A stretch of DNA of 27,519 nt from a virus (IMGVR_UViG_3300037450_000082:1-27519); one strand, 5' to 3'; numbered from the stretch's first letter, positions 12,562-21,000 are shown. Numbers and translations: made by a program. Notes: generated by a model from the sequence alone, not told the origin.

Positions 12562-13281
12562 TCAGTCCGCTTTCGTGATAATCGTGGTGTCGACGTCGAG
12601 GACGGCGACATCCGAGACGAAAACTCCGGTGAGGTCGCCGGAGTGTCGATGAGCGTTGAACGTCGCGAGGAACGTCTCATTACATAGCTTTTGTAGCGCG
12701 GCGAGCGCGCCGAGATTGACGTTCGTTAAACCCTTCACATTGACGACGCCGGCGGTCGCCTCGAGATCGATATCTCCGACCGTCGCGACGACCGTTATCC
12801 CTCCCGCCGCCGCCTTGATATCGACGCCGGTCGCGCCGTCGATCGTCACGTCGCCCTCGGAGTCGACCGTGACGTCGCCCTCGGCGTCGACGTCGACGTC
12901 GAGCGGCGTCTCGACGACGACGCCCGTCCGCTTTAGGTGGACGCTCTGGCCGAGGTCGTCGTGAATCGCGACCTCGCCGTCCTCGAGCGTCACCTTGTAG
13001 CGGCGGTCCGCAGTCGCGATTATCACCGCGTGATCCCGGAGCCCGGCGATCGCCGCGGCGATCGCTTCCGAGCCCGCCTTCGGCCGGCTCGCGAATCCGT
13101 ATTCCTGGAATAGCTCGACGCCCTCGAGGATCTCGTCCGCCAGGCCGGCGAGCTGCGCGGTCCGGAGGAGCGGATCCTCCCGGATCGCCTGGACGACGAA
13201 CCGGCCGATGATAAGCTGAATCCGCGTCCAGAGCGGCGCGAGGAGCCGGTTTAATCCTCGGACGTTTCGGACGTTGTCCAC
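12562..13281 (-). CDS. baseplate spike protein, Mu gp45-like
   Basis: Two hundred and thirty-nine residues, GTG start within the 3' end of the gp44-like gene (31-base overlap). Residues 1-75 match the gp45 N-terminus (GLxxRLAPLWTRIQL...), with an OB-fold-like part around DHAVIIATADRRYKVTLEDGEVAIHDDLGQ. Residues about 120-195 are a regular V-D-V-x-x-x-G-D-V-T repeat expected of the triple-stranded beta-helix of the piercing spike. H211-x-H213 (AHRHSG) is the HxH motif that in P2 gpV and relatives binds iron at the spike tip. It should pierce the outer membrane. Confidence 0.85.
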   Translation of the reverse strand: MDNVRNVRGLNRLLAPLWTRIQLIIGRFVVQAIREDPLLRTAQLAGLADEILEGVELFQEYGFASRPKAGSEAIAAAIAGLRDHAVIIATADRRYKVTLEDGEVAIHDDLGQSVHLKRTGVVVETPLDVDVDAEGDVTVDSEGDVTIDGATGVDIKAAAGGITVVATVGDIDLEATAGVVNVKGLTNVNLGALAALQKLCNETFLATFNAHRHSGDLTGVFVSDVAVLDVDTTIITKAD

Positions 13282-14333
13282 AGTGAATCACTCCCGCTCT
13301 CTGGGATCGCCTGGACGCCGAACGCCTCGCGCGGCGCGAGGTCAAGCTCGGCACGCGTTCCGCCGGAGTCCTTTAGGTAAGTAACGCCGGCGATCAGGAG
13401 GCGGCGGTCGATCTCGAGGAACTCGTCGCGGACGTGAACGAATGTATTAGGCCGCCAGAGAGCGCCCTCGTCGTCGCGCCAGTCCCGGACCGTGATCGTC
13501 GCGGTCCGACCGTTCGCGCTCCGCCGGTTCGCCTCGAGGCGCGCGCGGATCCCGAGCGTCGAGGGATCCGCCTGGGCCTCCGCGATAATCGTCCGCGGCC
13601 GATAGCGCCCGACTCCCGGATCGGTCGCTCGCGCGAACGGCGACGTCACCGGCTCGGCGAAATCGAAATCGGATCCGGCGCGTTGTCCCTTGACGGTGTA
13701 AACGCTGAACCGATCGCGGGTCGAATACTCGACGGAGCCCGCGAGCACGTTCGAGCCCAGGACGAGCGGCGCGGCGACACGGCTCCCGGCGCCCGCTTCC
13801 GTCAGGATGAGCATTCCGAGCCCGTCCGTCGTCACGAGGACGCCGCGGTGACGTGCCATTCTTTCTATCGACGCGAACGCCGTCTCCGACTCCTGGACTC
13901 GCCAGCGCGTAAACGGTTCGCCGAGCGAGACCTCGGAGCGGACACCGACGTCGAACGGCGCCGCGAGCGCCTGGGCGATCCGGAGCATTCCGGCGCCGTG
14001 CCACTCGCCCGGGACGTGGACCGCCGAACAGTCGACGAGATCGGACGTCCGATCTCGGCCGGCGACGAGGATCGCGTGAGAGTTCGCGTCGTAGGACGGG
14101 ACGCGCCGGTCGATATATCCGGTGATTACGATCTCGCCGTGAATCGCGACCGAGCACTCCGCGCCGAGCTGGATCTCGCGGGCGGCGACGTCCTCCGGGT
14201 TCGATTGTGAGACAGAGAACGAGAACGAGCCGGACGCGTTCGTGATCGAGAGCGAGACCGCGACTGTCGTCCAGGAGGTAAACCGTTTCCCGCTCGCGCG
14301 CAGCTCGACCGGGGCAGCGGTCGTTTCAGGCAT
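13251..14333 (-). CDS. baseplate hub protein, Mu gp44/P-like
   Basis: Three hundred and sixty residues, ATG start overlapping the gp43-like stop by 8 bases. The pattern WTTVAVSLSITNASGSFSFSVS near the N-terminus, IHGEIVITGYIDRRVPSYDANSHAILVAGRDRTSDLVDCSA, and later TDGLGMLILTEAG and RDRFSVYTVKGQ fit the P2 D/Mu gp44 family of tail hub proteins (gp27-like). It should form the trimeric hub under the spike. Full length by family standards (about 350-380). Confidence 0.85.
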   Translation of the reverse strand: MPETTAAPVELRASGKRFTSWTTVAVSLSITNASGSFSFSVSQSNPEDVAAREIQLGAECSVAIHGEIVITGYIDRRVPSYDANSHAILVAGRDRTSDLVDCSAVHVPGEWHGAGMLRIAQALAAPFDVGVRSEVSLGEPFTRWRVQESETAFASIERMARHRGVLVTTDGLGMLILTEAGAGSRVAAPLVLGSNVLAGSVEYSTRDRFSVYTVKGQRAGSDFDFAEPVTSPFARATDPGVGRYRPRTIIAEAQADPSTLGIRARLEANRRSANGRTATITVRDWRDDEGALWRPNTFVHVRDEFLEIDRRLLIAGVTYLKDSGGTRAELDLAPREAFGVQAIPESGSDSLWTTSETSED

Positions 14334-15531
14334 CCGTCAAAACCTGGAGGGCGCTCCCGCCCGGCGTAAACCCAGGGTGAGGGATCCCGTTCCGGGCGAT
14401 CAGCTCCTCGTCGCGTGTCGCGTCGCCGTAGAGGTGCTGCGCGATCGCGAGCGCGGGCATCGTCGCCGGCGGCGTGAACCTCGAGAGCCGCGCCAGCGTC
14501 GACGCGCGGGCCTGGATATCGTCGGCAACGGCGGCATATAACGCGCGCAGCTCGAGATAGGTGTCGTCCGTGTAGAACTCGCCGGCCGCAAGTAGCTCGA
14601 CGTCGAGGGCCTCGAGGACGCGGCCGCGGACGTCCTGGGCCTCCTCGTAACTCGCGAACTCGACGTCCGGGACGGCGGCCGCGGCGCGGGCGATCGCGGC
14701 GCGGCGTTGGAGCGAGACGATCGCCTCCTGATTGACGCCGGCCTGAATCCGCGCCGGCGTCGATGTCGTTTGAGGCTCGAGGTCGACGAGGGTCTCGGCG
14801 AGTTCAAGCATCCGATCGATCCGATCGTTCGGATCGGTCGCGAGATCCGCGACGGATCCGGTTAGCCGATCGATCTCCGTTCCGAGACTCGCCGGCGTGT
14901 AGGAGAGCGCGACGATATCCTCGCGGAAATTCGCGAGGTCCCGGAATACCTCCGCGGCCGGCTCGAGGCCTCCGCGGGCGAGGCGCTCCGCCGTCTCGAG
15001 TCCGTCGGCGACGTCGCCGAGGACGACCTGGGAGAGGCCGGCGAGGTAGGAGGGCCGGGTCGAGGTCGAATAGGTCGCGCCGAACGTCGTCACGGACGAC
15101 GCCGCGGCGCTCGAGGCCGTATCCGTCACCGCCCAGGCCGTGTCGGTCTCGGCGACCGGCGCGACGTTCACGCCCGCCTCCTCGAACGTCAGCGTAAACC
15201 GGGCGAACGCGCCCTCCTGGAGATTCTCGCGGAGTTGGCATCGGACGCATACGACGGAGAGAACACCCTCCCAGGGATCGATCAGCTCGCCGGCGCCGGC
15301 CTCCTCGCACGCCGCGAGGAGTTCGTCGCGGGCGGTCATGTAGTCATCGCCGACGACAAAGGCGGATTGCGAGATCGTTCGAGCCCGCCGGCCCAGGTCC
15401 TCGGAGTAGGGTTCGTCCCGTTGGGGGTACTCGTGGAGGACGGTACGGCGCCCAGTCCCGAGCCCGCGCTCCTCGACGACGTAACGGACGCCGCGAAAAC
15501 TCGCGTCGCGGAGATTCTCACGCCAGCCCAC
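14326..15531 (-). CDS. tail/DNA circularisation protein, Mu gp43/N-like
   Basis: Four hundred and one residues, GTG start. The first ~100 residues (WRENLRDASFRGVRYVVEE, GRRTVLHEYPQRD, DLGRRARTISQSAFVVGDDY, WEGVLSVVCV) match the DNA_circ N-terminal domain of Mu N, which in fact is a tail/baseplate component despite the name. The rest is largely alpha-helical. Located between tape measure and hub as in Mu. Confidence 0.85.
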   Translation of the reverse strand: MGWRENLRDASFRGVRYVVEERGLGTGRRTVLHEYPQRDEPYSEDLGRRARTISQSAFVVGDDYMTARDELLAACEEAGAGELIDPWEGVLSVVCVRCQLRENLQEGAFARFTLTFEEAGVNVAPVAETDTAWAVTDTASSAAASSVTTFGATYSTSTRPSYLAGLSQVVLGDVADGLETAERLARGGLEPAAEVFRDLANFREDIVALSYTPASLGTEIDRLTGSVADLATDPNDRIDRMLELAETLVDLEPQTTSTPARIQAGVNQEAIVSLQRRAAIARAAAAVPDVEFASYEEAQDVRGRVLEALDVELLAAGEFYTDDTYLELRALYAAVADDIQARASTLARLSRFTPPATMPALAIAQHLYGDATRDEELIARNGIPHPGFTPGGSALQVLTDA

Positions 15532-15533
15532 GG

Positions 15534-17081
15534 TTAGCTCCCGACCGGGATTAGAGTCATTCCCGTTTCGACCTCGAGGTCGAACGAGGGCGCGCCGGAG
15601 GTCATAAGGCGCCGGACCTCCGGCGGCCGATCCTGGGAGATCGAGACCTCGAGGCGCCCGTCGAACGTCTCACGCGGCCCGACCGCCGCGGCCGCCAGTC
15701 CTGAGAGGACTGGCCGCACGGTCGGCGCGCCCGGCCTGGAGGCCGCCTCATCGCCCGCGCCGAACAGTCGTCCGACGCTACCTCCCAGGCGGCCGGCGTG
15801 TCGGCCGACCCATTGAACGAGGTCGACAACTTGACCTAGCTTCTCGAGGACCCCATCCCAGAGACCCGAGAAAAACGGTCCGACGCCTTTCCAACTCTTG
15901 ATAACCCAGACACCGGCGGCCGCGAGGGCGACGACGCCGAGGACGACGGCCCCGATCGGCGAGGCGAGCGCGCCGATCACGGTCACGAGCGCGCCGATCA
16001 GAACGACGAGGGCCGTCACGATCGGCGCGAGAACCGCGGCTCCCATGACGGCGCCGAGGATTTTCGCGACGCGGATCCAGCCTCCCATATCCTCGACGGT
16101 TTGCTGGACCTTCGGCGCCAGCTCGCGAACCGCCTGGAGGAGTTCGAGGAATCCCTCCGCGGCGCGGACCCCCCAGTCGTGGACCTTCGCGCGGAGGAGT
16201 TCGCGATTAGCGATCGCCCATTTCGTCCAGAGCTGGAAGAGATCCGCAAGCGTCGTAATCAGCGGACCGCCGAACACGAACGCGAGCCCCTGGGCAACGC
16301 TCTTGACCTCGAGCCAAGAGTCAACGAACCGCTCGGACTCGCGCGCGAGCTGTTCCCCCATGACAAACCCGAGGGCCTCCGCGTGTTCCATCATTTCCTG
16401 AATCCCGGCGGAGCCCAGGTCGAGCATTTTAACCATCCGAGTTCCGGACCGGGAGAAAAGCGTCTGAGCGAGGAACGCCTTCAGGGTCGGAGACGTCACG
16501 CGAGAGAACGCGTCGCCCAGTTCGCCGAGGAGCTGGGCGTGATCTTTGACGTTTCCCTGGGAGTCGACTATCTCGACATTGAGGGTCTCGAACGCGAATT
16601 TCGCCTCGACCGATCCGCGGAGCGCGTCGCCGACCGTCTTCGAAAGGCGCGACATACTCTTTGCGAATTTCTCGTTCGAGACACCCGCCAGCTCGGCGAC
16701 GTGCATTAGCTTCTGATACTGCTCGATCCCGAGGCCGAGGTTATCCGCCGTTTTTGCGATCTCGTCGCCTTGAGCCGCGATCGCGGAGATCCCGCGCGCA
16801 ATCCCCGCGAGGCCCACGACGCCGACGAGCCCTCCGATCATAGCGAGGCGCGAGGCGACGGCTCCGACGCTCGTCGCGAGGCCTCGCATCGCAAGGCCGG
16901 CGGCGACGACGGAGCGGCGAAGGTTCTTGAATCCGGCCGCGCGGTCGAGCGTCCGGAGCCGGTTCGTTACGGTCCGGATAGGACGGGTGAGCCGATCGAT
17001 CCGACGATTAATCCGCTCAATCGGCGCCGAGATTCTATCGACGCCCGCGAGAACTAGCTTTAACGGCTTCGGCCTGGGCAT
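15534..17081 (-). CDS. tail tape measure protein
   Basis: Five hundred and fifteen residues, ATG start. N-terminal basic amphipathic repeats (VDRISAPIERINRRIDRLTRPIRTVTNRLRTLDRA), an Ala/Gly-rich hydrophobic stretch (residues about 78-95) and a strongly hydrophobic core (about 338-395, VMGAAVLAPIVTALVVLIGALVTVIGALASPI) are the standard features of tape measure proteins; the hydrophobic segments are thought to enter the host membrane during DNA ejection. Using the common estimate of 1.5 Angstrom per residue, it predicts a tail of very roughly 75-80 nm. Its first 47 bases lie inside the frameshifted chaperone reading frame. Confidence 0.85.
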   Translation of the reverse strand: MPRPKPLKLVLAGVDRISAPIERINRRIDRLTRPIRTVTNRLRTLDRAAGFKNLRRSVVAAGLAMRGLATSVGAVASRLAMIGGLVGVVGLAGIARGISAIAAQGDEIAKTADNLGLGIEQYQKLMHVAELAGVSNEKFAKSMSRLSKTVGDALRGSVEAKFAFETLNVEIVDSQGNVKDHAQLLGELGDAFSRVTSPTLKAFLAQTLFSRSGTRMVKMLDLGSAGIQEMMEHAEALGFVMGEQLARESERFVDSWLEVKSVAQGLAFVFGGPLITTLADLFQLWTKWAIANRELLRAKVHDWGVRAAEGFLELLQAVRELAPKVQQTVEDMGGWIRVAKILGAVMGAAVLAPIVTALVVLIGALVTVIGALASPIGAVVLGVVALAAAGVWVIKSWKGVGPFFSGLWDGVLEKLGQVVDLVQWVGRHAGRLGGSVGRLFGAGDEAASRPGAPTVRPVLSGLAAAAVGPRETFDGRLEVSISQDRPPEVRRLMTSGAPSFDLEVETGMTLIPVGS

Positions 17082-17564
17082 CGATTACCCTCTCCGCTTC
17101 CTGGACCCAACGGCGAAACTCCTCGAACTCGAGCGCGTCGATCTCCGACGGCGAGAACCCGAACGGTTCCGACCGTCCGAGGACGACGCATCCCGCCCAG
17201 ATATCCGGCGGGACGAGGACCTCGAGGGCTATTCCTCCTCGTCGTCCCCCAGAGTCACGCCGAAAAAACCCGCGACGATCTCCTGAGCCTTCGCGAACTC
17301 GAGCGCCTCGATCTCATCGACGACGGAGGTCGGAACCCGGGCGGCCTTCGCGACGAGCGCGATTCCCTGCGAGACCTTTCCCTCGATCTTATCGAGGATC
17401 CGCATATCTCGGACCTTGAGGCCGTAGAACGTGAGCCGCTCGACGTCGGCCGCGTTCTTTCGCTCGACCGGCGTCGCGAGTTCGATATACGGCCGCCCCT
17501 CGGCGTCGACCTCCCACGCGGTCGCCTCCGGCTCGACTCCCTCGTCGCGTTCGTCCTCTTTCAC
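17035..17564 (-). CDS. tail assembly chaperone, long form by programmed -1 frameshift
   Basis: Reading the first 101 codons of the gene starting at 17564, then slipping back one base at UUUUUUC (17268 to 17262, minus strand), opens a frame with no stop until TAG at 17035-17037. This gives about 176 residues. The 75-residue extension ends LEVLVPPDIWAGCVVLG, EPFGFSPSEIDALEFEEF and a Glu/Arg-rich helix. The FGFS-x-x-E-I-x-A-L-x-x-x-E-F pattern resembles the small acidic C-terminal domains of other tail chaperones (lambda gpGT, P2 E+E'). The extension runs into the tape measure start, as in those systems. Shown by frame analysis only; expression untested. Confidence 0.65.
17229..17564 (-). CDS. 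tail assembly chaperone, short form (Mu gp41-like)
   Basis: One hundred and eleven residues from the GTG at 17564, which overlaps the tail tube stop (GTGA); the longer frame to 17699 is shadow of the tube gene. The sequence ERDEGVEP, EGRPYIELATPVERKNAADVERLTFYGLKVRDMRILD and helical IEALEFAKAQEIVAGFFGVTLG fits the Mu gp41/phage_TAC family. It ends with three Glu before TAG. Its small size and position between tube and tape measure are diagnostic. The short and long forms probably work together to assemble tube around the tape measure. Confidence 0.85.
   Translation of the reverse strand: MKEDERDEGVEPEATAWEVDAEGRPYIELATPVERKNAADVERLTFYGLKVRDMRILDKIEGKVSQGIALVAKAARVPTSVVDEIEALEFAKAQEIVAGFFGVTLGDDEEE
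17262..17268 (-). promoter_or_regulatory. slippery heptamer TTTTTTC for -1 frameshift
   Basis: In zero frame the codons are GGT TTT TTC GGC, so the heptamer is T TTT TTC, the exact X XXY YYZ form. It lies at codons 100-101 of the chaperone gene, 10 codons before its stop. No obvious stable pseudoknot was found by eye downstream; GC-rich sequence follows. Confidence 0.7.
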
Positions 17565-17926
17565 GCGTTGATCTCCTCGGCCGATTCGCCGACGAAACGG
17601 ACCGGGATCAAACCCTCCTCGGTTCCGGACTCGCCGGCGCCGGCTTGATTCGCGTTCCGGAGGATGATCGTCTTTCCGTTCCGGAGCTGAGCCGCACACG
17701 TCGCGCCTTCAGTCTGGAGGAGGGCGGCCTGATCGACGTCCGGACCGTCCCGGATCTCCAACTCCATAAAAGAGATTCCGGGCGCTTCTTTGAACCCGTG
17801 GTGACGATCGGCTCCCGTCAGTTCCTCCGAGATCGGGAGACCGAGCGAATAGGTGATATTTCCGACGACGTCAAACACGACGCCGTCGACGTCGAAGGCC
17901 CGGAGGCCGGCTCGAATACCGCTCAC
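17561..17926 (-). CDS. tail tube protein, Mu gpM-like
   Basis: One hundred and twenty-one residues, GTG start with GAGGAGGG upstream. Strands VVFDVVGNITYSLGLPISEELTG, GISFMELEIRDGPDVDQAALLQTEGATCAAQLRNGKTIILRN and a C-terminal LIPVRFVGESAEEI match the Mu gpM/phage_tail_tube family, which forms the inner tube inside the sheath. Size is near the usual 118. Next to sheath and chaperone as in Mu. Confidence 0.9.
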   Translation of the reverse strand: MSGIRAGLRAFDVDGVVFDVVGNITYSLGLPISEELTGADRHHGFKEAPGISFMELEIRDGPDVDQAALLQTEGATCAAQLRNGKTIILRNANQAGAGESGTEEGLIPVRFVGESAEEINA

Positions 17927-17931
17927 TTGTG

Positions 17932-17946
17932 ACCCTCCTCGAGGGT
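17932..17946. promoter_or_regulatory. small hairpin covering the tube gene ribosome site
   Basis: ACCCTC-CTC-GAGGGT is a 6-bp stem with a 3-base loop; on the minus strand its right arm is the GAGGAGGG ribosome site of the tube gene. It could modulate translation. Low confidence because such sequence is common here. Confidence 0.25.
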
Positions 17947-17952
17947 TAGGGG

Positions 17953-19428
17953 TTAAGAGTTGAGGCGGAACTGGAGTTTCACGCCCAGTTTCCGTAGCTG
18001 ATTCGCGAGGTCGGGCGGGAGGAGGATATTCAGTTGATCCGGATCCGTTTCGTCCCGCTCGACGACGAGGTCCGCCTTGAACTGAGAGACGTTCTCGACG
18101 TAGCCCGCGACCTCCCAGTCCCGGAAGATTGCGACCGCCTCCGCCGTCGCCCTCGAGGGCGTGATCGTCGCCTGACCGGGCGCGACGTTCGTCTCGTCGC
18201 CGACGAGTTTCGCGCGCGGGAATTTCGTCGCGAACCGCGTCCGGAACGTCGACCGGAGAAGCGAGAGCGTCAACAACGTATTGACGTTCAGGTAAGCGAT
18301 ATCCGGGAGCGCGAGCGCGTTCGTTTGCGAGTTCGTAATCATGCGCTGGATCCGGAGCGTATCGCCCTCGTCCGTGTAGAGGGTCGCTATTCCGTTGTGG
18401 AGAAGGGTGTCCTGTTCGCTCAGCGTAAACCGATCCTCCCGCCTCGAGGCGAGGATCCCGACGAGCGCGAGGGTTTGGAACGGACGCGCCGGATCGATAT
18501 TCCCCTTTTGTGCGACCTGGGCGGCGGCCGCGGCCGCGACGTCGTTCGCGGAGTTCGGGATCCCGGGCTCGACGCCGACGACCGTCACGTGAGGCGAGTT
18601 CCGGAGCCCGCCGGCCGTTACGAGATTGGTCACCGTCTCAGCGACGCCGCCGAACGCGTGCCCGTCGTTCTGGCGGATCGGTCCCCAGCGGTCGGCGAGT
18701 TCGGTCTCGAGAGCCGTATAGTCCGCGGCCTCGAGCTGCGGGAACACGAGGATGTGATATCGATCCTCGCCGATCGCCGTGATCACGTCCGATAGCGTGA
18801 TCGACCCGACGCCCGGAACGGAGTTGGCGACCGCGATCGCGAGATCCGACGGGAGCGCCTCGCCTACGTTGTGATTAAGGACGACCGGGCTCGCGTCCGC
18901 GTCGCGTCCGGCGGCCTTCGCCTCGAGCGTGACGACGCCGACGGCGCTCGTCGCCGAGAACGGGGAATCCTGTTCGGCCTCGACCGCCGCGGCGATCGCG
19001 GACGCGACCTCCGTCACCGATGCGCTATCGGCAACGGCCGCCGTAATCCGGAGCCCGCCCAGGTAGAGGTAGACCGTCCCCGCCGTGATCGCCGCGCCGG
19101 TACAGGTCAGCGTGTACTCCGAGGGCGTTCCGGCGCTCGTGTCAATCGAGATTTGCCAGGTCTCCGTGAACCGGTTGTTCGCACGCCACGCGCGCGCCAT
19201 GTTCGCGAGCGGCGACCCGGGGCCGTGATCGTTCCGCGCCTGATCGTCCGAGATCGAGAGCGTCGGAGTGAGCGCGGCGACGACCGCGCCGGTGTCGTTC
19301 CTCGGCGCGATCAGGAGAGCGCGATAGGGTTCGACCTGGAGACCCTGGACGGCCTGGGAGGAGTCGAACTCGACAAATACTCCGGGGGTCCGGAGCGTTA
19401 CGGGAATCTGATCGAAAGAGATCGTCAC
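17953..19428 (-). CDS. contractile tail sheath protein, Mu gpL-like
   Basis: Four hundred and ninety-one residues, ATG start. The opening ISFDQIPVTLRTPGVFVEFDSSQA is the highly conserved N-terminus of Mu-like sheaths, and the central part holds DRYHILVFPQLEAADYTALETELADRWGPIRQNDGHAF and the C-terminal part LALPDIAYLNVNTLLTLSLLRSTFRTRFATKFPRAKLV, both standard. Length is typical (about 480-500). It surrounds the tube and contracts on infection. Confidence 0.95.
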   Translation of the reverse strand: MTISFDQIPVTLRTPGVFVEFDSSQAVQGLQVEPYRALLIAPRNDTGAVVAALTPTLSISDDQARNDHGPGSPLANMARAWRANNRFTETWQISIDTSAGTPSEYTLTCTGAAITAGTVYLYLGGLRITAAVADSASVTEVASAIAAAVEAEQDSPFSATSAVGVVTLEAKAAGRDADASPVVLNHNVGEALPSDLAIAVANSVPGVGSITLSDVITAIGEDRYHILVFPQLEAADYTALETELADRWGPIRQNDGHAFGGVAETVTNLVTAGGLRNSPHVTVVGVEPGIPNSANDVAAAAAAQVAQKGNIDPARPFQTLALVGILASRREDRFTLSEQDTLLHNGIATLYTDEGDTLRIQRMITNSQTNALALPDIAYLNVNTLLTLSLLRSTFRTRFATKFPRAKLVGDETNVAPGQATITPSRATAEAVAIFRDWEVAGYVENVSQFKADLVVERDETDPDQLNILLPPDLANQLRKLGVKLQFRLNS

Positions 19429-19431
19429 GGG

Positions 19432-19638
19432 TTACTCCTCCTGGGTATCGGGCGCGCGAGTCCGCGCGCGCGTTGCTTTCTTGGGTTCGGGCGGAGAGAT
19501 CAATTCGCAGTCGCCGTCGATGATTCTCCGGCGCCAGTAGGTGTCGATCTCGACGCGCTCGCCGGCATCCTTCAGGACGCGACGACTCCGCGGAAACACG
19601 ACGCGTTTCCCGGCCTTCGGTTTGATCGTTTGCAGCAT
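19432..19638 (-). CDS. DUF2635 protein (Mu gp38-like)
   Basis: Sixty-eight residues from the ATG at 19638, chosen because AGGAG lies upstream. The first half KPKAGKRVVFPRSRRVLKDAGERVEIDTYWRRRIIDGD matches the small DUF2635 proteins that precede the sheath in Mu-like phages (KPxxGxxVRxPxTxxxLPxxGxxVxxxxYWxRRLxDGD). Basic C-terminal tail. Function unknown; conserved position. Confidence 0.85.
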   Translation of the reverse strand: MLQTIKPKAGKRVVFPRSRRVLKDAGERVEIDTYWRRRIIDGDCELISPPEPKKATRARTRAPDTQEE

Positions 19639-19646
19639 GACGGCTC

Positions 19647-20174
19647 CTAAGTAGAGAGATCGATCTCGTCGGTCGCCTCGAGGACGCCGTCCGCGATCGC
19701 GATATCCCATTGTGCGAGGAGGAGGTCGAGGTCGGCGAGCGTCGCCGGGTCGACGAAATCGCTCGTATAAATGATGTCGAATCCGAGCCGGAGGGCCGCG
19801 AGCGTATACTTCCCCTCCCTCGAGGGTTCAGGCCGGAGCACGGTTACGAGTTCGCACTCGAGCACGGATCCGCCCAGGGTCTCGTCGACGGCGACGACGG
19901 CCTCGACCTGGGCGGCGATCACCTCGAGGACGTCGTCAAACTCCGGCTTGAACCGGGAGATTACGTCGACCCAGAGGCGGGCCGTGTGTCGATAGCTGCC
20001 GGGGCGCGCGTTGTACTCCTCGAGGGTCTCGTCGCCCGCGTAGACGAGGAGCGCCGGGAGGAGGACGACCTCGAGCGGGAATACGCGGGAGCGGTAGACC
20101 CGGTCGCCGGCGAGCGTCGTCGCGGTGAGCTGGCGCGCGAAATGCTCGCGGGCGACGAGGACGTCGAGCCCCAC
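19647..20174 (-). CDS. tail terminator-type protein
   Basis: One hundred and seventy-five residues; the GTG follows the upstream TAG with no gap. The order VREHFARQL..., LPALLVYAGDETLEEY, YRHTARLWVDVI, a helix and GKYTLAALRLGFDIIYTSDFV is that of tail-terminator/minor tail U-like proteins (an alpha/beta fold that caps the tail), and it occupies the place of Mu gp37. It should complete the tail end and join it to the head. Family match is by pattern, so moderate confidence. Confidence 0.65.
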   Translation of the reverse strand: MGLDVLVAREHFARQLTATTLAGDRVYRSRVFPLEVVLLPALLVYAGDETLEEYNARPGSYRHTARLWVDVISRFKPEFDDVLEVIAAQVEAVVAVDETLGGSVLECELVTVLRPEPSREGKYTLAALRLGFDIIYTSDFVDPATLADLDLLLAQWDIAIADGVLEATDEIDLST

Positions 20175-20513
20175 CTAGACGACCTCCAGCTCGAGGAGCG
20201 CGCCGCCTTGGCCGTCCGGCTGGACGCTCCGGACATCGTAGTCGACGCCGTCGAGGACGAGCCGCCCCCCTTGAGTCGGCCCGACCCCAACGGCGGCGAC
20301 GAAATCGGCGAGTTTCACGCCCACGACCTCGGCGGTCGTGTCGACCGGGACGCCCGAGTCGAGGTCGACGGCGACGTGATCGCCTGAAAAGACGCCGACG
20401 ATTGCGACGGCCGTCGCAGGGTCCGCGCCCGGAGGAGCGTATAGGAGGCCGCCGTGATCGAAACGTTCCGTCGTAACGCTCAGCACGCGATCGGCGAGAT
20501 CACTCCACGCCAT
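20175..20513 (-). CDS. head-tail joining protein (FII/stopper-like)
   Basis: One hundred and twelve residues, ATG start. It begins with a helix (WSDLADRVLSVTTERFDHGGLLYAPPG) then a beta-rich barrel (VAIVGVFSGDHVAVDLDSGVPVDTTAEVVGVKLADF, GGRLVLDGVDYDVRSVQPDGQGGALLELEV). This architecture fits lambda FII-type joiners of about 110-120 residues. It lies between the decoration protein and the terminator, where head completion genes are expected. Confidence 0.65.
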   Translation of the reverse strand: MAWSDLADRVLSVTTERFDHGGLLYAPPGADPATAVAIVGVFSGDHVAVDLDSGVPVDTTAEVVGVKLADFVAAVGVGPTQGGRLVLDGVDYDVRSVQPDGQGGALLELEVV

Positions 20514-20561
20514 AACGGATGGAACGGCCGGAGGGGGAGCCAGCTCCCCCTCCGTCCGAGC

Positions 20562-20915
20562 CTAAATCTCGCCAGCGACCGGCGTGTCGTGGCCGAGGAG
20601 CACGCGGACGGTCGAGGTCCCGGAGGCCTCATCGCGCGTTGCGACGCCGCAGCGGTAATTCGCGGCCGCGGTGGCGTTGACCTCCTCCGTCGTCGCGTCG
20701 CAATAGGCGGGATCACCCTGGGAGAAGGTGGTCGTCGCCTCCTTCGTGAGGTCGAACTCGCCCTCCATCGCCAACTCGAGGTCCGCGGCGGCGGCGGCGT
20801 CGTGAGTCGCGACGCCGATCAGGGAGCCGATTCGCACGAGATCGCCGGACGACCGGCCGCCCGAGGGACAGACGACCGTCAGGACCTTTCCATTACCAAC
20901 GAAATTCTTCGCCAT
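20562..20915 (-). CDS. capsid decoration-like protein (DUF2190)
   Basis: One hundred and seventeen residues, ATG start with GAGGAG. MAKNFVGNGKVLTVVCPSGGRSSGDLVRIGSLIGVATHDAAAAADLELAMEG is very typical of DUF2190 proteins (MAKNYVQEGxVxxxTAPxGGVxSGxxVxVGxLFGVAxxxAAxGxxxxxxxxG). Residues 70-117 continue with beta pattern. Such proteins sit beside capsid genes and are thought to decorate the shell, replacing lambda gpD. Confidence 0.9.
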   Translation of the reverse strand: MAKNFVGNGKVLTVVCPSGGRSSGDLVRIGSLIGVATHDAAAAADLELAMEGEFDLTKEATTTFSQGDPAYCDATTEEVNATAAANYRCGVATRDEASGTSTVRVLLGHDTPVAGEI

Positions 20916-20982
20916 TGAAATTCTCCTCTCGAGAATGTTTCAGGCCGCACGCGGAGCGCGGCGCGTTCACTGATAGATCCGA

Positions 20983-21000
20983 CGCCCTCGATCGAGGGCG
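20983..21000. terminator. perfect 18-bp palindrome after gene at 21005
   Basis: CGCCCTCGATCGAGGGCG, its own reverse complement, lies 4 bases after the TAA of the small gene at 21005-21265 and before the decoration gene. It could be a terminator/processing hairpin on the transcript or a DNA-binding site. No T-tract. Confidence 0.4.
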
